Counted from the first letter of the stretch, positions 1-10,010 are shown. The stretch is 64,000 bases of DNA from Microbacterium bovistercoris (GCF_003387575.1 NZ_QUAB01000047.1:1-64000); one strand, 5' to 3'. The notes: generated by a model not told the origin, from the letters alone. Translations and numbers: made by a program.

Positions 1-47
1 TGGTACTGCAGGGGGGACCCTGTGGGAGAGTAGGACACCGCCGAACT
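1..47 (+). rRNA. rrf: 5S ribosomal RNA, 3' end (partial)
   Basis: The first bases carry the conserved 3' third of actinobacterial 5S rRNA, including the GGGAGAGTAGGACACCGCC block that closes the molecule by pairing with its 5' end. The rest of the gene, and presumably the 16S and 23S genes, lie upstream of the window. A strong terminator follows directly, so this is the end of an rRNA operon. The exact 3' end is uncertain by a few bases. Confidence 0.85.
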
Positions 48-58
48 CCTTCTAAACG

Positions 59-88
59 AAAGAGCCACCCAAAGCTGGGTGGCTCTTT
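59..88 (+). terminator. Rho-independent terminator of the rRNA operon
   Basis: A perfect 13-bp stem (59-71 pairing with 76-88) closes a 4-nt loop (AAGC). The stem has an A-rich left foot and T-rich right foot, so it can work in both directions and may also end the convergent IclR gene. Confidence 0.85.
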
Positions 89-105
89 CGCGTTAACACG
101 CCCTT

Positions 106-879
106 TCAACGCACCCGCTGTGACAACACCTCCGCCGCTTCCACGACCGCATCGGCGGTGCGGCCGGCGTCGACCGCAGTGTCCGTCCACGTCACGGCGA
201 TCGCCGCGGCCGGCCAGCCGGCGTGATCCGTGACGGCAGCGGCGACCGATCGGAAACCCTCGGTGATCTCGCCGTCTTCGGTGGCCACACCGCTCTGACG
301 GACCATCCGGAGCAACTCGCGAAGCTCGGAGGGCTTCCTTGGACCCCGGCCTGTGCGCTCGGTGAACGACGAAGCATCCGGGTACAGCGCGCGCACCTGT
401 ACCTTCGGCAGCGCGGCGAGCATCGCGCGCCCGGTGGCCGTGAGGTGTGCGGGCAGCCGTACGCCGACATCCGTCACCAGAGCCGGCCGTCGCACCGCGC
501 GCTCCTCGACGATGTAGAGCACGTCGCGTCCGCTCATCACGGCGAGGTGTGCGCTCTCGCCGAGTCTGTCCGCGAGTCCTGCGACCAGCGGCCGCCCCAG
601 ACGCGCGAGGGGCTCCTGCCTGGCGTATCCGCCGGCCAGCTCGAACGCGGACGTGCCGAGGCCCCACCGCCGGTCCTGCGCGAGATGGACGACGAAGCCG
701 TGCTCTTCGAGCGTCGCCAGCAGGTGATAGACGGTTGAGCGCGGGATATCGAGATCCCGTGCCAGGGCGGATGCCGCGATCGGCGCCGGTCTGCGGGCCA
801 GGTGCCGCAGGATGCGCAGGGTCTGGTCGGCCGCGGGCACCTGAGGACGTCGATCCACTTCGTCTGAGATCACAGACAA
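106..879 (-). CDS. IclR-family transcriptional regulator, probably of the hut operon
   Basis: The 257-residue protein has the IclR layout: a winged helix-turn-helix at about residues 16-70 (helix region around IPRSTVYHLLATL) and an effector-binding domain from about 80 to 250. It is transcribed divergently from hutH with only about 50 bp between them, so it most likely controls the histidine genes. In IclR-type systems the C-terminal domain senses a small carbon compound; urocanate or histidine would be the natural candidate here (inference). The start is either TTG at 879 or GTG at 873; neither has a clear Shine-Dalgarno sequence. Confidence 0.85.
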   Translation of the reverse strand: MSVISDEVDRRPQVPAADQTLRILRHLARRPAPIAASALARDLDIPRSTVYHLLATLEEHGFVVHLAQDRRWGLGTSAFELAGGYARQEPLARLGRPLVAGLADRLGESAHLAVMSGRDVLYIVEERAVRRPALVTDVGVRLPAHLTATGRAMLAALPKVQVRALYPDASSFTERTGRGPRKPSELRELLRMVRQSGVATEDGEITEGFRSVAAAVTDHAGWPAAAIAVTWTDTAVDAGRTADAVVEAAEVLSQRVR

Positions 880-880
880 A

Positions 881-910
881 GGATGTCACATCCCCCTGTT
901 ACGCGGGGGA
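881..910. promoter_or_regulatory. Operator-like dyads between iclR and hutH
   Basis: The short gap holds a perfect 13-bp palindrome, GGATGTCACATCC (881-893). It overlaps a second inverted repeat, TCCCCC (891-896) with GGGGGA (905-910). The position between divergent regulator and target makes it a candidate IclR operator. No convincing -35/-10 pair is visible. Confidence 0.5.
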
Positions 911-931
911 GAGGGGGTGTGGAATCGTCTT

Positions 932-2473
932 ATGCCTCAGAACTCCTCGGTCGTCGTCGGCGCCGCCCCTCTCGCGCCGGCTGACGTCGTCGCCATCGCC
1001 CGTCATCACGCCCCCGTCGTCATCGACCAGGGCGCGCTCGGTCGGGTGGCCGACTCGCGTCGTGTCATCGACGCCATGGCCGCCGACCCGGTGCCGCACT
1101 ACGGCGTCTCCACCGGGTTCGGTGCTCTGGCCACCACCTTCATCGCGCCTGATCGCCGCCGTCAGCTGCAGGTCAGCCTGATCCGCTCGCACGCGGCGGG
1201 GACGGGCCCCGAGGTCGAGACCGAGGTCGTGCGCGCGCTGCAGCTGCTGCGTCTGCAGACCCTGGCATCGGGTCGTACCGGCGTACGCCCCGTCGTCGTC
1301 GAGACCTATGCCGCCATGCTCAACGCCGGCATCACCCCGCTGGTCCGCGAGTACGGATCGCTGGGCTGCTCCGGCGACCTCGCGCCCCTCGCGCACGTCG
1401 CCCTGGCCGCCATGGGCGAGGGAGAGGTGCGCAACTCCGACGGCGACCTCGTCCCGGCCGCGGACGCCCTCGCCGCCGCCGGCATCGCGCCGCTCGTGCT
1501 GGAGGAGAAGGAGGGCCTCGCCCTCATCAATGGCACCGACGGCATGCTCGGGATGCTCGTGCTGGCCCTGCACGACCTCGAGATGCTGGTCACGACCGCG
1601 GACCTCTCGGCCGCGATGTCGATCGAGTCCCAGCTCGGCACCGACGCCGTCTTCGCGGAAGACCTCATGGCCCTCCGCCCGCAGGTGGGACAGGCGGCAT
1701 CCGCGGCCAACCTGCGCGCGTTCCTCGGCAACTCTCCCATGGTCGCCAGCCACAAGGGACCCGACGACGGCCGGGTGCAGGACGCCTACTCGCTGCGCTG
1801 CTCGCCGCAGGTCCACGGCGCCGCACGCGACACCATGGCGCACGCCACGATGATCGCCGAGCGTGAGCTCGCCTCGGTCGTCGACAACCCCGTCGTCACC
1901 CTGGACGGGCGCATCGAGTCCAACGGCAACTTCCACGGCGCACCGGTCGCCGTGGTGCTCGACTTCCTCGCGATCTCGGTCGCCGACGTGGCATCCGTCT
2001 CGGAGCGCCGCACCGACCGCGCGCTCGACCCGGCGCGCAGCCACGGACTGCCGCCGTTCCTCGCCTCCGAGGTGGGCGTCGACTCCGGCCTGATGATCGC
2101 GCAGTACGCTGCAGCCGGCATCGTGTCCGAGCTGAAGCGTCTCGCCGCCCCCGCATCCGTCGACTCGATTCCGTCGTCGGCCATGCAGGAGGACCACGTC
2201 TCGATGGGCTGGGCCGCCGCCCGCAAGCTGCGTCGCGCGATCGACGGGCTGGCCCGCGTGCTCGCCATCGAGATTCTCACCGGCGCCCGGGCGCTCGACC
2301 TGCGTGCGCCGCTCGTCGCCGGACCCGCCACCGGCGCGGTGCGCGACCTGGTCCGCACCGTCGCCGGCGGTCCCGGCCCCGACCGCTTCCTCTCGCCCGA
2401 GATGGAAGCCGTCTTCGAACTCGTCATCTCGGGCGCCGTCGCCCGCACCGCCAAGGAGAACGCGAATGTCTGA
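932..2473 (+). CDS. hutH: Histidine ammonia-lyase
   Basis: Converts L-histidine to trans-urocanate and ammonia, the first step of histidine degradation, in the cytoplasm. The 513-residue protein has the usual length. It shows HYGVSTGFG (residues 56-64, with the catalytic Tyr57) and the MIO cofactor loop GSLGCSGDL (142-150). The MIO triad reads Cys146-Ser147-Gly148 instead of the textbook Ala-Ser-Gly; the cyclising Ser and Gly are kept. ATG at 932 is preferred over an in-frame GTG at 917, which would lie on top of the purine-rich ribosome-binding stretch. Its end overlaps hutU by 8 bases. Confidence 0.96.
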   Translation: MPQNSSVVVGAAPLAPADVVAIARHHAPVVIDQGALGRVADSRRVIDAMAADPVPHYGVSTGFGALATTFIAPDRRRQLQVSLIRSHAAGTGPEVETEVVRALQLLRLQTLASGRTGVRPVVVETYAAMLNAGITPLVREYGSLGCSGDLAPLAHVALAAMGEGEVRNSDGDLVPAADALAAAGIAPLVLEEKEGLALINGTDGMLGMLVLALHDLEMLVTTADLSAAMSIESQLGTDAVFAEDLMALRPQVGQAASAANLRAFLGNSPMVASHKGPDDGRVQDAYSLRCSPQVHGAARDTMAHATMIAERELASVVDNPVVTLDGRIESNGNFHGAPVAVVLDFLAISVADVASVSERRTDRALDPARSHGLPPFLASEVGVDSGLMIAQYAAAGIVSELKRLAAPASVDSIPSSAMQEDHVSMGWAAARKLRRAIDGLARVLAIEILTGARALDLRAPLVAGPATGAVRDLVRTVAGGPGPDRFLSPEMEAVFELVISGAVARTAKENANV

Positions 2474-4136
2474 CGCCACCCTGCACGACCCGACCCGCAC
2501 CATCCGCGCCCCGCGCGGCAACGAGCGCACCGCGAAGAGCTGGGGCGCAGAGGCCGCCAAGCGGATGCTGATGAACAACCTCGACGCCGAGGTCGCCGAG
2601 CACCCCGAGGACCTCGTCGTCTACGGCGGCACCGGCCGCGCGGCCCGCTCCTGGGAGGCGTACGACGCGATCGTGCGCACCCTCGACGAGCTCGAGGCCG
2701 ACGAGACCCTGCTGGTGCAGTCCGGCAAGCCGGTCGGCGTGTTCCGCACCCACGAGTGGGCGCCGCGCGTGCTCATCGCCAACTCCAACCTGGTGGGCGA
2801 CTGGGCCACCTGGCCGGAGTTCCGCAAGCTCGAGGCCGAGGGCCTGATGATGTACGGCCAGATGACCGCAGGATCCTGGATCTACATCGGCTCGCAGGGC
2901 ATCCTGCAGGGCACCTACGAGACCTTCGCCGCCGTCGCACGCTCGCTCGGTAAGGACTCGCTCAAGGGAACCCTCTCGCTCACCGGTGGCGCGGGCGGCA
3001 TGGGCGGCGCGCAGCCGCTCGCCGTGACGCTCAACGAGGGCGCCTGCCTCATCGTCGACGTCGACGAGACCCGCCTGTCGCGGCGTGTCGACCACGGCTA
3101 CCTCGACGTGTACTACACCGACCTCGACGAGGCGATCGCCCGCGCGGTTGCCGCGAAGGAGGCCGGCGAGGCGCTCTCGGTCGGCATCGTGGGCAACGCA
3201 GCCGAGGTCTTCCCCGAGCTGCTGCGCCGCGGTGTGCCGATCGACATCGTCACCGACCAGACCAGCGCACATGACCCGCTCGCCTACCTGCCGATCGGTG
3301 TCTCCGTCGCAGACTGGAAGGCCGAGGCCGAGCGCGATGCGGAGGAGTTCACCCGTCGCTCGCGCGAGTCGATGGCCGCGCACGTCGCCGCGATGGTCGC
3401 GTTCCAGGATGCCGGCGCCGCCGTGTTCGACTACGGCAACTCGATCCGCGCCGAAGCGGTGCTCGGCGGCTTCGACCGTGCCTTCGAGTTCCCGGGCTTC
3501 GTGCCGGCGTACATCCGGCCGCAGTTCGAAGAGGGCCGTGGCCCGTTCCGCTGGGCAGCGCTCTCCGGGAACCCGGAGGACATCTACAAGACCGACCGTG
3601 CCATCGCCGAGCTGTTCCCCGAGGACAAGGCGCTGCACCGCTGGCTCGAGAAGGCCGGCGAGAAGGTGCACTTCGAGGGCCTCCCCGCCCGCATCTGCTG
3701 GCTCGGATACAAGGAGCGCCACCTGGCGGGCCTGAAGTTCAACGAGATGGTCGCCTCCGGCGAGCTGTCCGCGCCGATCGTCATCGGCCGCGACCACCTG
3801 GACTCGGGCTCCGTCGCGAGCCCTTACCGCGAGACCGAGGCGATGAAGGACGGCTCCGACGCGATCGCCGACTGGCCGCTGCTGAACGCGCTGCTCAACA
3901 CCGCCTCCGGCGCCAGCTGGGTGTCGCTGCACCACGGTGGCGGCGTCGGCATCGGCCGCTCCATCCACGCCGGTCAGGTGACCGTCGCAGACGGGTCCGA
4001 GCTGGCGGCCGAGAAGCTGGAGCGCGTGCTGACGAACGACCCCGGCACCGGAGTCATGCGTCACGTCGACGCCGGCTACGACCACGCGAAGGACATCGCC
4101 CGCGAGCGCGGCCTCAAGGTGCCGATGGGGCTGTGA
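2466..4136 (+). CDS. hutU: Urocanate hydratase
   Basis: Hydrates urocanate to 4-imidazolone-5-propionate using tightly bound NAD+ as an electrophile; second step of the pathway. The 556-residue protein matches urocanase length and carries the conserved blocks [15 protein letters not shown], the Gly-rich [15 protein letters not shown] segment, and [14 protein letters not shown] with the conserved active-site Cys. It starts at ATG 2466 inside the last codons of hutH, so the two are translationally coupled, and its stop codon overlaps the hutI start. Confidence 0.97.
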   Translation: MSDATLHDPTRTIRAPRGNERTAKSWGAEAAKRMLMNNLDAEVAEHPEDLVVYGGTGRAARSWEAYDAIVRTLDELEADETLLVQSGKPVGVFRTHEWAPRVLIANSNLVGDWATWPEFRKLEAEGLMMYGQMTAGSWIYIGSQGILQGTYETFAAVARSLGKDSLKGTLSLTGGAGGMGGAQPLAVTLNEGACLIVDVDETRLSRRVDHGYLDVYYTDLDEAIARAVAAKEAGEALSVGIVGNAAEVFPELLRRGVPIDIVTDQTSAHDPLAYLPIGVSVADWKAEAERDAEEFTRRSRESMAAHVAAMVAFQDAGAAVFDYGNSIRAEAVLGGFDRAFEFPGFVPAYIRPQFEEGRGPFRWAALSGNPEDIYKTDRAIAELFPEDKALHRWLEKAGEKVHFEGLPARICWLGYKERHLAGLKFNEMVASGELSAPIVIGRDHLDSGSVASPYRETEAMKDGSDAIADWPLLNALLNTASGASWVSLHHGGGVGIGRSIHAGQVTVADGSELAAEKLERVLTNDPGTGVMRHVDAGYDHAKDIARERGLKVPMGL

Positions 4137-5302
4137 TGTCGACGCTCATCACGAACATCGGGGAGCTGACGACCAACGCCGGCTCCCCGGACGACCGCCT
4201 CGGCACCCTGCACGACGCCGCGGTGCTCATCGAGGACGGCAGGATCGCGTGGGTGGGGGCCTCGGGGGATGCCCCCGCCCACGCGGATGAGTTCGTCGAC
4301 GCCGGCGGCCGTGCCGTCATCCCGGGCTTCGTGGACAGTCACAGCCACCTGGTGTTCGGCGGCGATCGAGCCGCGGAGTTCGAGGCGCGGATGGCCGGCC
4401 AGAAGTATGCCGCCGGCGGCATTCGCTCGACGGTGGCAGCCACCCGCGGCGCCACGGACGACGAGCTGCGCGCGCGGCTGCGCGGCTTCATCGCGGAGCT
4501 GCTCGCTCAGGGCACCACGACCGTCGAGATCAAGAGTGGCTACGGTCTCGACGTCGCCACCGAGGAGCGCCTCGTGCGCCTGGCATCCGAGGTGACCGAA
4601 GAGGTCACCTACCTCGGCGCGCACGTCGTGCCCGCCGAGTACGCCGACCGGGGCGACGAGTACGTCGACCTGGTGGTGGGGGAGATGCTGGATGCCTGTG
4701 CGCCTCACTCCCGATGGATCGACGTGTTCTGCGAGACCGGTGCCTTCACCGTCCCGCAGTCCCGGCGGGTGCTCGAAGCCGGCATCGCCCGCGGCCTGAA
4801 GCCGCGCGTGCACGCCAGCCAGCTCGGCCCGGGCGACGGCGTCCGACTGGCCGTCGAGCTGGGCGCGGCATCCGTCGACCACGGCACCTACCTGACCGAT
4901 GACGACATCGCAGCGCTCGCCGCGTCGGACACCGTGCTCACGCTGCTGCCCGGCGTGGAGTTCTCCACGCGGCAGCCCTATCCCGACGCGCGCCGGCTGA
5001 TCGACGCCGGTGTGACAGTCGCGATCGCCTGCGACACCAACCCGGGGTCGAGCTTCACGAGTTCGATGCCGTTCTGCATCGCCGTAGCCGTGCGCGACAT
5101 GCGGATGACGGTGGCCGAGGCGGTCTGGGCGGCCACCGCCGGGGGAGCGGCGGCCCTGCAGCGCGAGGACGTCGGGGTGATCGCGCCCGGCAAGCGCGCC
5201 GACGTCGTGCTGCTCGACGCCCCGACCCGCGTGCACCTGGCCTACCGGCCCGGCGTGCCCCTGGTGAAGCAGGTCTGGAAGGACGGGGTCGCGGCGCTCT
5301 GA
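4136..5302 (+). CDS. hutI: Imidazolonepropionase
   Basis: Hydrolyses 4-imidazolone-5-propionate to N-formimidoyl-L-glutamate; third step. The 388-residue amidohydrolase-fold protein shows the metal-binding [10 protein letters not shown] motif near residue 67, a second metal His in HASQLG, a DHGTYL segment and the CDTNPGS motif typical of imidazolonepropionases. ATG 4136 shares its A with the hutU stop codon; a GTG one codon upstream (4133) is a minor alternative. Confidence 0.95.
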   Translation: MSTLITNIGELTTNAGSPDDRLGTLHDAAVLIEDGRIAWVGASGDAPAHADEFVDAGGRAVIPGFVDSHSHLVFGGDRAAEFEARMAGQKYAAGGIRSTVAATRGATDDELRARLRGFIAELLAQGTTTVEIKSGYGLDVATEERLVRLASEVTEEVTYLGAHVVPAEYADRGDEYVDLVVGEMLDACAPHSRWIDVFCETGAFTVPQSRRVLEAGIARGLKPRVHASQLGPGDGVRLAVELGAASVDHGTYLTDDDIAALAASDTVLTLLPGVEFSTRQPYPDARRLIDAGVTVAIACDTNPGSSFTSSMPFCIAVAVRDMRMTVAEAVWAATAGGAAALQREDVGVIAPGKRADVVLLDAPTRVHLAYRPGVPLVKQVWKDGVAAL

Positions 5303-5331
5303 GCGTCCGGCCCGGAAGCGGAGGAGAACAC

Positions 5332-6219
5332 ATGGCACTGTCGCACGACGACCTCTGGCCCCGCGCGGGAGGCTGGCCCGCGTTCGACGGCGCGGCCGAT
5401 GCCGTGCTTCTCGGCATCCCCGCGTGGCGCTCTTCGCTCTCGCCCACCGGTGCGCACGCCACGCCGTCCGCGGTGCGCGAGGCGCTGCAGCGCTACAGCG
5501 CGACCCTGATGACGAGCCCACCGCTCGACCTGAACGCTGCGCTGCGCATCGCGGATGCCGGCGACGTGACCGAGCCCGACGGTGACGAGGGAGTCGAGCG
5601 CGCGGTGGCGCGCGTCGCGGGGATCGCCGCGGCCGCCGATCTCACCATCGCGATCGGCGGTGACAACTCGGTGACCTATGCCGCAGCCCGTGGATCGCGT
5701 GCGGACGGCCTCATCACGATCGATGCGCATTTCGACCTGCGCGACGGGGTGTCCAACGGATCGCCGGTACGCCGTCTGGTCGAGGATGCCCCGGAGCCGA
5801 TCGACCCGCGCAGGATCGTGCAGATCGGCATCGCCGACTTCGCGAACTCGGCCGCCTATGCCCAGCGCGCGGCGGACTGGGGGATCCGCGTGATCACCCT
5901 CGACGAGCTGCGCCGGCGCGGGATCGAGGACGTCGCCTCCGAGGCCCTCGAGATCGCGGGAGCCGGGTCGCGGATCCACTTCGACATCGACGTGGACGTG
6001 TGCGACCGCTCCGTCGCTCCCGGATGCCCGGCGAGCGTCCCGGGTGGACTCGCGGCGTGGGAGCTGCGTGCGCTGACGCGCCGCATCGCCGCCGATCGGC
6101 GAGTGGTCAGCGCGGACATCGCCGAGGTCGATGCGACGGCGGACACCGAGGATGCCAGGACCGTGCGCCTCGCGGCGCTGTGCGTGCTCGAACTGCTCGC
6201 GGGTCTCGCCTCGCGCTGA
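5332..6219 (+). CDS. hutG: Formimidoylglutamase-like ureohydrolase
   Basis: A 295-residue protein of the arginase/agmatinase family. As the last gene of the hut operon it most likely hydrolyses N-formimidoyl-glutamate to glutamate and formamide; no deiminase-type hutF gene is seen nearby. Manganese-site motifs are visible: DAHFD, and HFDIDVDVCDRSVAPG (the SxDxDxxDPxxAPG signature in degenerate form). The first motif reads GGDNS where arginases have GGDHS, so one metal-ligand His is an Asn. GGAGGAG lies just upstream of ATG 5332. Another ureohydrolase substrate cannot be excluded from sequence alone. Confidence 0.88.
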   Translation: MALSHDDLWPRAGGWPAFDGAADAVLLGIPAWRSSLSPTGAHATPSAVREALQRYSATLMTSPPLDLNAALRIADAGDVTEPDGDEGVERAVARVAGIAAAADLTIAIGGDNSVTYAAARGSRADGLITIDAHFDLRDGVSNGSPVRRLVEDAPEPIDPRRIVQIGIADFANSAAYAQRAADWGIRVITLDELRRRGIEDVASEALEIAGAGSRIHFDIDVDVCDRSVAPGCPASVPGGLAAWELRALTRRIAADRRVVSADIAEVDATADTEDARTVRLAALCVLELLAGLASR

Positions 6220-6252
6220 GCCGCCCGCTTCGGGGCGTCGTCCTGCGGCGGG

Positions 6253-6594
6253 TCAGGGGACCCGCGACCAGGCGATCATGGTGCACACCGTCAGCCCGGC
6301 CAATGCCACGACGGCCATGCCGAGCATCAGCACGGCCAGCCACCGCAGCCGCCGGGCGTGGTCGGCTGCGCCGAGGCGCACGGCGATCATTCCGGCGTAG
6401 AGCAGCATCGTCGCGATCAGCGTGATCCAGGCCATCGGTCGCGCGGCGCCCGGTGACATCAGGACCAGCGTGAGCGGGATCGCGCACAGGACGAGGAAGA
6501 CCCCTCCGGCGACGAGCCAGATCCGGCCGCTCGACGTACGGAGCGCCGGCTGGTTGCGCACCAGCGTGGGGTCGGCCTCCTGGTCCTCGGTCAC
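6253..6594 (-). CDS. Small integral membrane protein, unknown function
   Basis: 113 residues with an N-terminal hydrophilic stretch (about 25 residues) and about four hydrophobic segments (near 27-46, 52-71, 80-98 and 93-110). I do not recognise the family. GTG at 6594 lies 4 bases after the stop of the 75-residue gene upstream, so the two are probably one transcript. It converges with hutG. Confidence 0.65.
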   Translation of the reverse strand: MTEDQEADPTLVRNQPALRTSSGRIWLVAGGVFLVLCAIPLTLVLMSPGAARPMAWITLIATMLLYAGMIAVRLGAADHARRLRWLAVLMLGMAVVALAGLTVCTMIAWSRVP

Positions 6595-6598
6595 GGCA

Positions 6599-6826
6599 TC
6601 AGCGCTCTTCTCCCGGCTCGGCGAGCCGGTCGCGCAGCATCCGCTTGCCCTGCTCCCCGGCCTTGAGGCTGTTGTGCTGGATCTTGCGGAACCATTCGGC
6701 CAGCTCCGCGTCCTCGGCGAACTCCGCGTCCTCGATGTAGGTCTGCATGGTCCAGGCGTTGCGCAGCGACGCCTCCAGCACGCAGACGAGGTTGTAGTTC
6801 TTGTCCTTCATCGTGCTCTCGGGCAT
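6599..6826 (-). CDS. Conserved short helical protein, unknown function
   Basis: 75 residues, acidic and helix-rich, with no membrane segment. The readable core is YNLVCVLEASLRNAWTMQTY followed by an Asp/Glu/Ala segment and EWFRKIQHNS. It has the feel of a small four-helix or ferritin-like fragment, but I cannot assign a family. ATG 6826 is chosen because AAGGAG sits 9 bases upstream; an ATG at 6835 would abut that sequence. It is followed immediately by the small membrane protein gene. Confidence 0.7.
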   Translation of the reverse strand: MPESTMKDKNYNLVCVLEASLRNAWTMQTYIEDAEFAEDAELAEWFRKIQHNSLKAGEQGKRMLRDRLAEPGEER

Positions 6827-6935
6827 GTCGTCCATCTCCTTCTCTCGTCTTCCGTGACCACTCAGCGTCGGTCCCGCATCGGGTTCCGTGCAGGGGGTGG
6901 CGTCCGGCGGCCGGGCGGCGTATCCTCGGTGGCCG

Positions 6936-6964
6936 GTGACGCCGCTCCTCCGGACGAGTAGCGT
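6936..6964 (+). promoter_or_regulatory. Promoter of the SDR gene (leaderless)
   Basis: A -10 box TAGCGT (6959-6964) ends 7 bases before ATG 6972. A weak -35 (GTGACG, 6936-6941) lies 17 bases further upstream. The spacing predicts transcription starting at or next to the start codon. Confidence 0.5.
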
Positions 6965-6971
6965 GGGCGCC

Positions 6972-7619
6972 ATGGCTCGGATCCTGATCGTCGGCGGCCA
7001 CGGAAAGGTCGCGCTGCTGCTCGCTCCGCTTCTCGTCTCGCGTGGTGACGAGGTGACCGCGGTCATCCGCAATCCGGCGCATGCGGCCGAGGTGCGCATC
7101 ACGGGCGCGGATCCCGTGGCGTTCGACGTCGAGCACGAGGATCGTCCGGCGCTCGCGCGTCTGGTCACCGGGCACGACGCCGTGGTCTGGTCGGCGGGAG
7201 CAGGCGGCGGTGACCCGGCGCGCACGCACGCCGTCGACTTCGAGGCCGCCGTGCGGTCGATGGACGCGGCGAAGGATGCCGGGACGCGTCGCTACGTGAT
7301 GGTGTCCTACTTCGGCTCCACTCCGGAGCACGGTGTCCCTGCGACCGACTCCTTCCACGCGTACGCCGAGGCGAAGGCTGCGGCGGACGAGTATCTGCGC
7401 GCGACCGCGCTCGACTGGACCGTGCTCGGACCGAGCCGCCTCACCGCCGGGGAGGGAACCGGTCGCATCGACGTCGAGCCGCCGGTCTCCGGCGAGGTGT
7501 CCAGGGCGAATGTCGCACAGGTCGTCGCGCAGACCCTCATCGAGCCCGCGACGATCCACCGGACGATCCGCTTCAACGACGGCGAGCGCCCCATCGCTGA
7601 GGCGCTCGCCGGTCATTGA
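6972..7619 (+). CDS. NAD(P)-binding SDR/NmrA-like oxidoreductase
   Basis: 215 residues with an N-terminal Rossmann motif (ILIVGGHGKVALLL) and the atypical-SDR pattern of NAD(P)H-binding proteins such as YwnB/YhfK. There is a YVMVSYFGS strand and a YAEAKAAADEYL helix that supplies the Tyr/Lys pair. Such proteins reduce small substrates or act as NADPH sensors; the substrate is unknown. ATG 6972 is the start because the dinucleotide motif begins at residue 4. It converges with the GH43 gene with a 6-base gap. Confidence 0.8.
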   Translation: MARILIVGGHGKVALLLAPLLVSRGDEVTAVIRNPAHAAEVRITGADPVAFDVEHEDRPALARLVTGHDAVVWSAGAGGGDPARTHAVDFEAAVRSMDAAKDAGTRRYVMVSYFGSTPEHGVPATDSFHAYAEAKAAADEYLRATALDWTVLGPSRLTAGEGTGRIDVEPPVSGEVSRANVAQVVAQTLIEPATIHRTIRFNDGERPIAEALAGH

Positions 7620-7625
7620 GCGCGC

Positions 7626-10010
7626 TCAGCGCGTCGGTGCCGCTGCCAGCTCGGCGACGTCCTGCGGCGACAGCGCCGAGTTCCACACGGTCAGCTCGTC
7701 CACGTCGCCCTGGTACGGGGCATCCCACCAGTTCACGCCGACCGCGAAGAGGCCGGAGTCCGTCGTCAGCACGTCGGGGAATCCCGTTCCCTGGAAGCGG
7801 CGCTCGCCGTCGACGTAGACCGTGACCGAGCCGTCGTCGACGACGTAGGCGAGGTGCGACCAGTCGTCCAGCGGAAGGTCTGCGCCGGTGCCGGCGTCGT
7901 ACCAGGCCGTGCCCGACCACACCATGGCCGAGCCGCCGACCCCGCTGTGCCCGCGCGGCACCAGGCTGACCCAGTGATCCGCGTCGCGTGCGGCGAAGAA
8001 CGCCGAGGTGTAGGCGGTGAGCTGATCCGGGCGCAGCCAGACGCTCACCGAGTACGATCTGCCGCGCAGCAGGCCGTCGGGAAGGCGCACCCCGGTGCTG
8101 CCGTCGAGATGCAGCGCCGAGCCGGACACACCGTCGGCGACGTAGGACACGGTGCCGCCCGCCGCATCGACACGTGCCCCCGTCGGGATGCCGGTGCCGG
8201 CTGAGCCCGAGGAGTCCGAGAGATCGCCCGCGAAGGTCCACTCGCCGGCGATCACACCCGCCGTGCGGGCCGGCACGACGACCTCGAACACGCGGGTGCC
8301 TGTCGCCGTGCCGTTGGTGGCCGTGGCGCTCAGGGTGACATGGGCGTCGGGTTCGCCGACCTCGGGCCGGGTCACCGTGCCGTCTGCGGCGATCGCCGCA
8401 TCGTCGGAGGACCACGCGATCGTCGTGCCGCCGGTGCCGGAGGTCGGCAGATCGAGGTCGACGGCGGCGGTGCCGCTCAGCGCGATGTCCGCGAGGACCG
8501 CATCGACCGCGGTCTGTCCGCTGCGCTCGACGCTGCGTCGCGCCCACACGGTGACCCCCGATGCGGAGACCGCGGTGAGGCCGGTGGACCATGCCTTCAG
8601 GTCGGGGTCCCAGATCGGTGCGAACACACCGACGTAGCGTTCGCCGTCGATCGACAGTGTCGCGGTGTGCTGCCCGGTGAGCTTCCAGCTGCCACGGACG
8701 GATCCCGTGATCCGGCCGGTGGTGTCGAGGGTGACGGGCGCCGCCTGCGCCGCCGCGGCGGTGATCTCCTTGCCGAGGTTGACGAGCTGCCAGGTTCCGG
8801 CCACATCGGCACGCCTCACCTTGCCGGCGGTCTCGCCGGCATAGCGCATGGGCGAGACCACGGGCCATCCGTCGGCGTTCATCCACATCTGATGCACGCG
8901 CACCTGGTGCATCTCGCCGGTTCCGGGGAAACGGGAGTGGAACACCATGAATCTCCGTCCGGCGTCATCGACGTACCAGGAGGTGTGGCCGGGGGAGACG
9001 TACCCGGTGCCTGCGCCCGTACCGGGGTCTCCGAGCTCGCGGCCGAACAGGTGCCCGCCCATCAGCTTGACACCGAACGGCTGCACCGAGGCGTCGTCGA
9101 AGATCGGCAGCGACGGGTCGGCCTTCACCTCGCGCATGTCGTTGCCCTGCGCGTCGAGGTACGGGCCTGCGACGTTCTTCGACCGGGCCACGCGCACGTC
9201 GTAGCCGCCCGCGGCGTCCAGCCCGCCGAACGACAGGTACAGGTAGTAGTAGCCGGTCTGGGCGTCGTACTGGATGGTCGGACCCTCGATACGGCTGTGG
9301 TTGCCGCCGACCAGGTGGGTGCCGTAGCCCTGGCCGGGGAGCGGCGTGCCGGTCGCGGCATCCATCTCGAGCAGGAAGATCCCGCCGGAGTACGAGCCGT
9401 AGACCATCCAGAGCTTCCCGTCGGCGTCGTAGAAGGCATCGGGGTCGACGGTGTTGGGGTGCTTCCTGGCGTCGTAGATCTCGCCGGGATTCTCGGACTC
9501 CCCGGTCATGCCGGACTTGAGCAGGATGCCCTGGTTCTCATACGGCCCGTCCACGGAGTCGGAGGTCGCCAACCCCAGGGCGGACAGCGGCCGGCTGCCC
9601 TCGCAGGCGTTGTAGTACATCGCGAAGCGGCCATCCGGCAGCTGGATCACGTCCGCCGCCCAGAGCGTACTGGTCCGGGCCCAGGCGAAGGTGTCGGCGA
9701 GCTCCGTGCGGACGTCGTCGAAGAGCGCGTTGTCGGCGTTCTGCGACAGGTCGACGGTGTACTGCTCCCAGTTCATCAGATCGGTCGTACGGGCGGAGGC
9801 GCCGTGCGAGCCGAATACCCAGATGTCGTCGCCGGAGGCGACGATAGACGGATCGTGCACGCTGACGTCCTGGAACTGCGGAGGTGGGGGTGTCTGCTCG
9901 GCGCCGCCGAAGGCGGGCGGCGCGATCAGAAGCGCTGCGGCGACCGAGGCGGCCGCGGTCAGCGCCAGAACGGCGCGGGTCGTGCGTCTGGGCATGGGGA
10001 TCCTGTTCAT
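7626..10010 (-). CDS. Secreted GH43 arabinan hydrolase with Ig-like and LamG domains
   Basis: A 794-residue exported enzyme that probably cleaves arabinan (endo-1,5-alpha-L-arabinanase type). Residues 1-36 form a signal peptide. The GH43 five-bladed propeller spans about 45-390 with the acidic triad visible as Asp53 (VHDPSI), Asp189 (TVDPDAFYD) and Glu242 (RIEGPTIQYD). A linker domain (about 395-505) resembles the C-terminal beta domain of family-43 arabinanases. Next is an atrophied bacterial Ig-like domain (about 510-600), then a concanavalin-like LamG domain (about 605-785) likely to bind polysaccharide. It stands alone, with two LacI-type operator copies upstream, so it is probably sugar-inducible. 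Confidence 0.9.
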   Translation of the reverse strand: MNRIPMPRRTTRAVLALTAAASVAAALLIAPPAFGGAEQTPPPPQFQDVSVHDPSIVASGDDIWVFGSHGASARTTDLMNWEQYTVDLSQNADNALFDDVRTELADTFAWARTSTLWAADVIQLPDGRFAMYYNACEGSRPLSALGLATSDSVDGPYENQGILLKSGMTGESENPGEIYDARKHPNTVDPDAFYDADGKLWMVYGSYSGGIFLLEMDAATGTPLPGQGYGTHLVGGNHSRIEGPTIQYDAQTGYYYLYLSFGGLDAAGGYDVRVARSKNVAGPYLDAQGNDMREVKADPSLPIFDDASVQPFGVKLMGGHLFGRELGDPGTGAGTGYVSPGHTSWYVDDAGRRFMVFHSRFPGTGEMHQVRVHQMWMNADGWPVVSPMRYAGETAGKVRRADVAGTWQLVNLGKEITAAAAQAAPVTLDTTGRITGSVRGSWKLTGQHTATLSIDGERYVGVFAPIWDPDLKAWSTGLTAVSASGVTVWARRSVERSGQTAVDAVLADIALSGTAAVDLDLPTSGTGGTTIAWSSDDAAIAADGTVTRPEVGEPDAHVTLSATATNGTATGTRVFEVVVPARTAGVIAGEWTFAGDLSDSSGSAGTGIPTGARVDAAGGTVSYVADGVSGSALHLDGSTGVRLPDGLLRGRSYSVSVWLRPDQLTAYTSAFFAARDADHWVSLVPRGHSGVGGSAMVWSGTAWYDAGTGADLPLDDWSHLAYVVDDGSVTVYVDGERRFQGTGFPDVLTTDSGLFAVGVNWWDAPYQGDVDELTVWNSALSPQDVAELAAAPTR

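Noticed and set aside
899..2578. Long open frame on the minus strand opposite hutH
   Set aside because: It is antisense to a clear histidine ammonia-lyase gene, rich in Arg, Gly and Asp as expected for a shadow frame, with no domain or ribosome-binding site.
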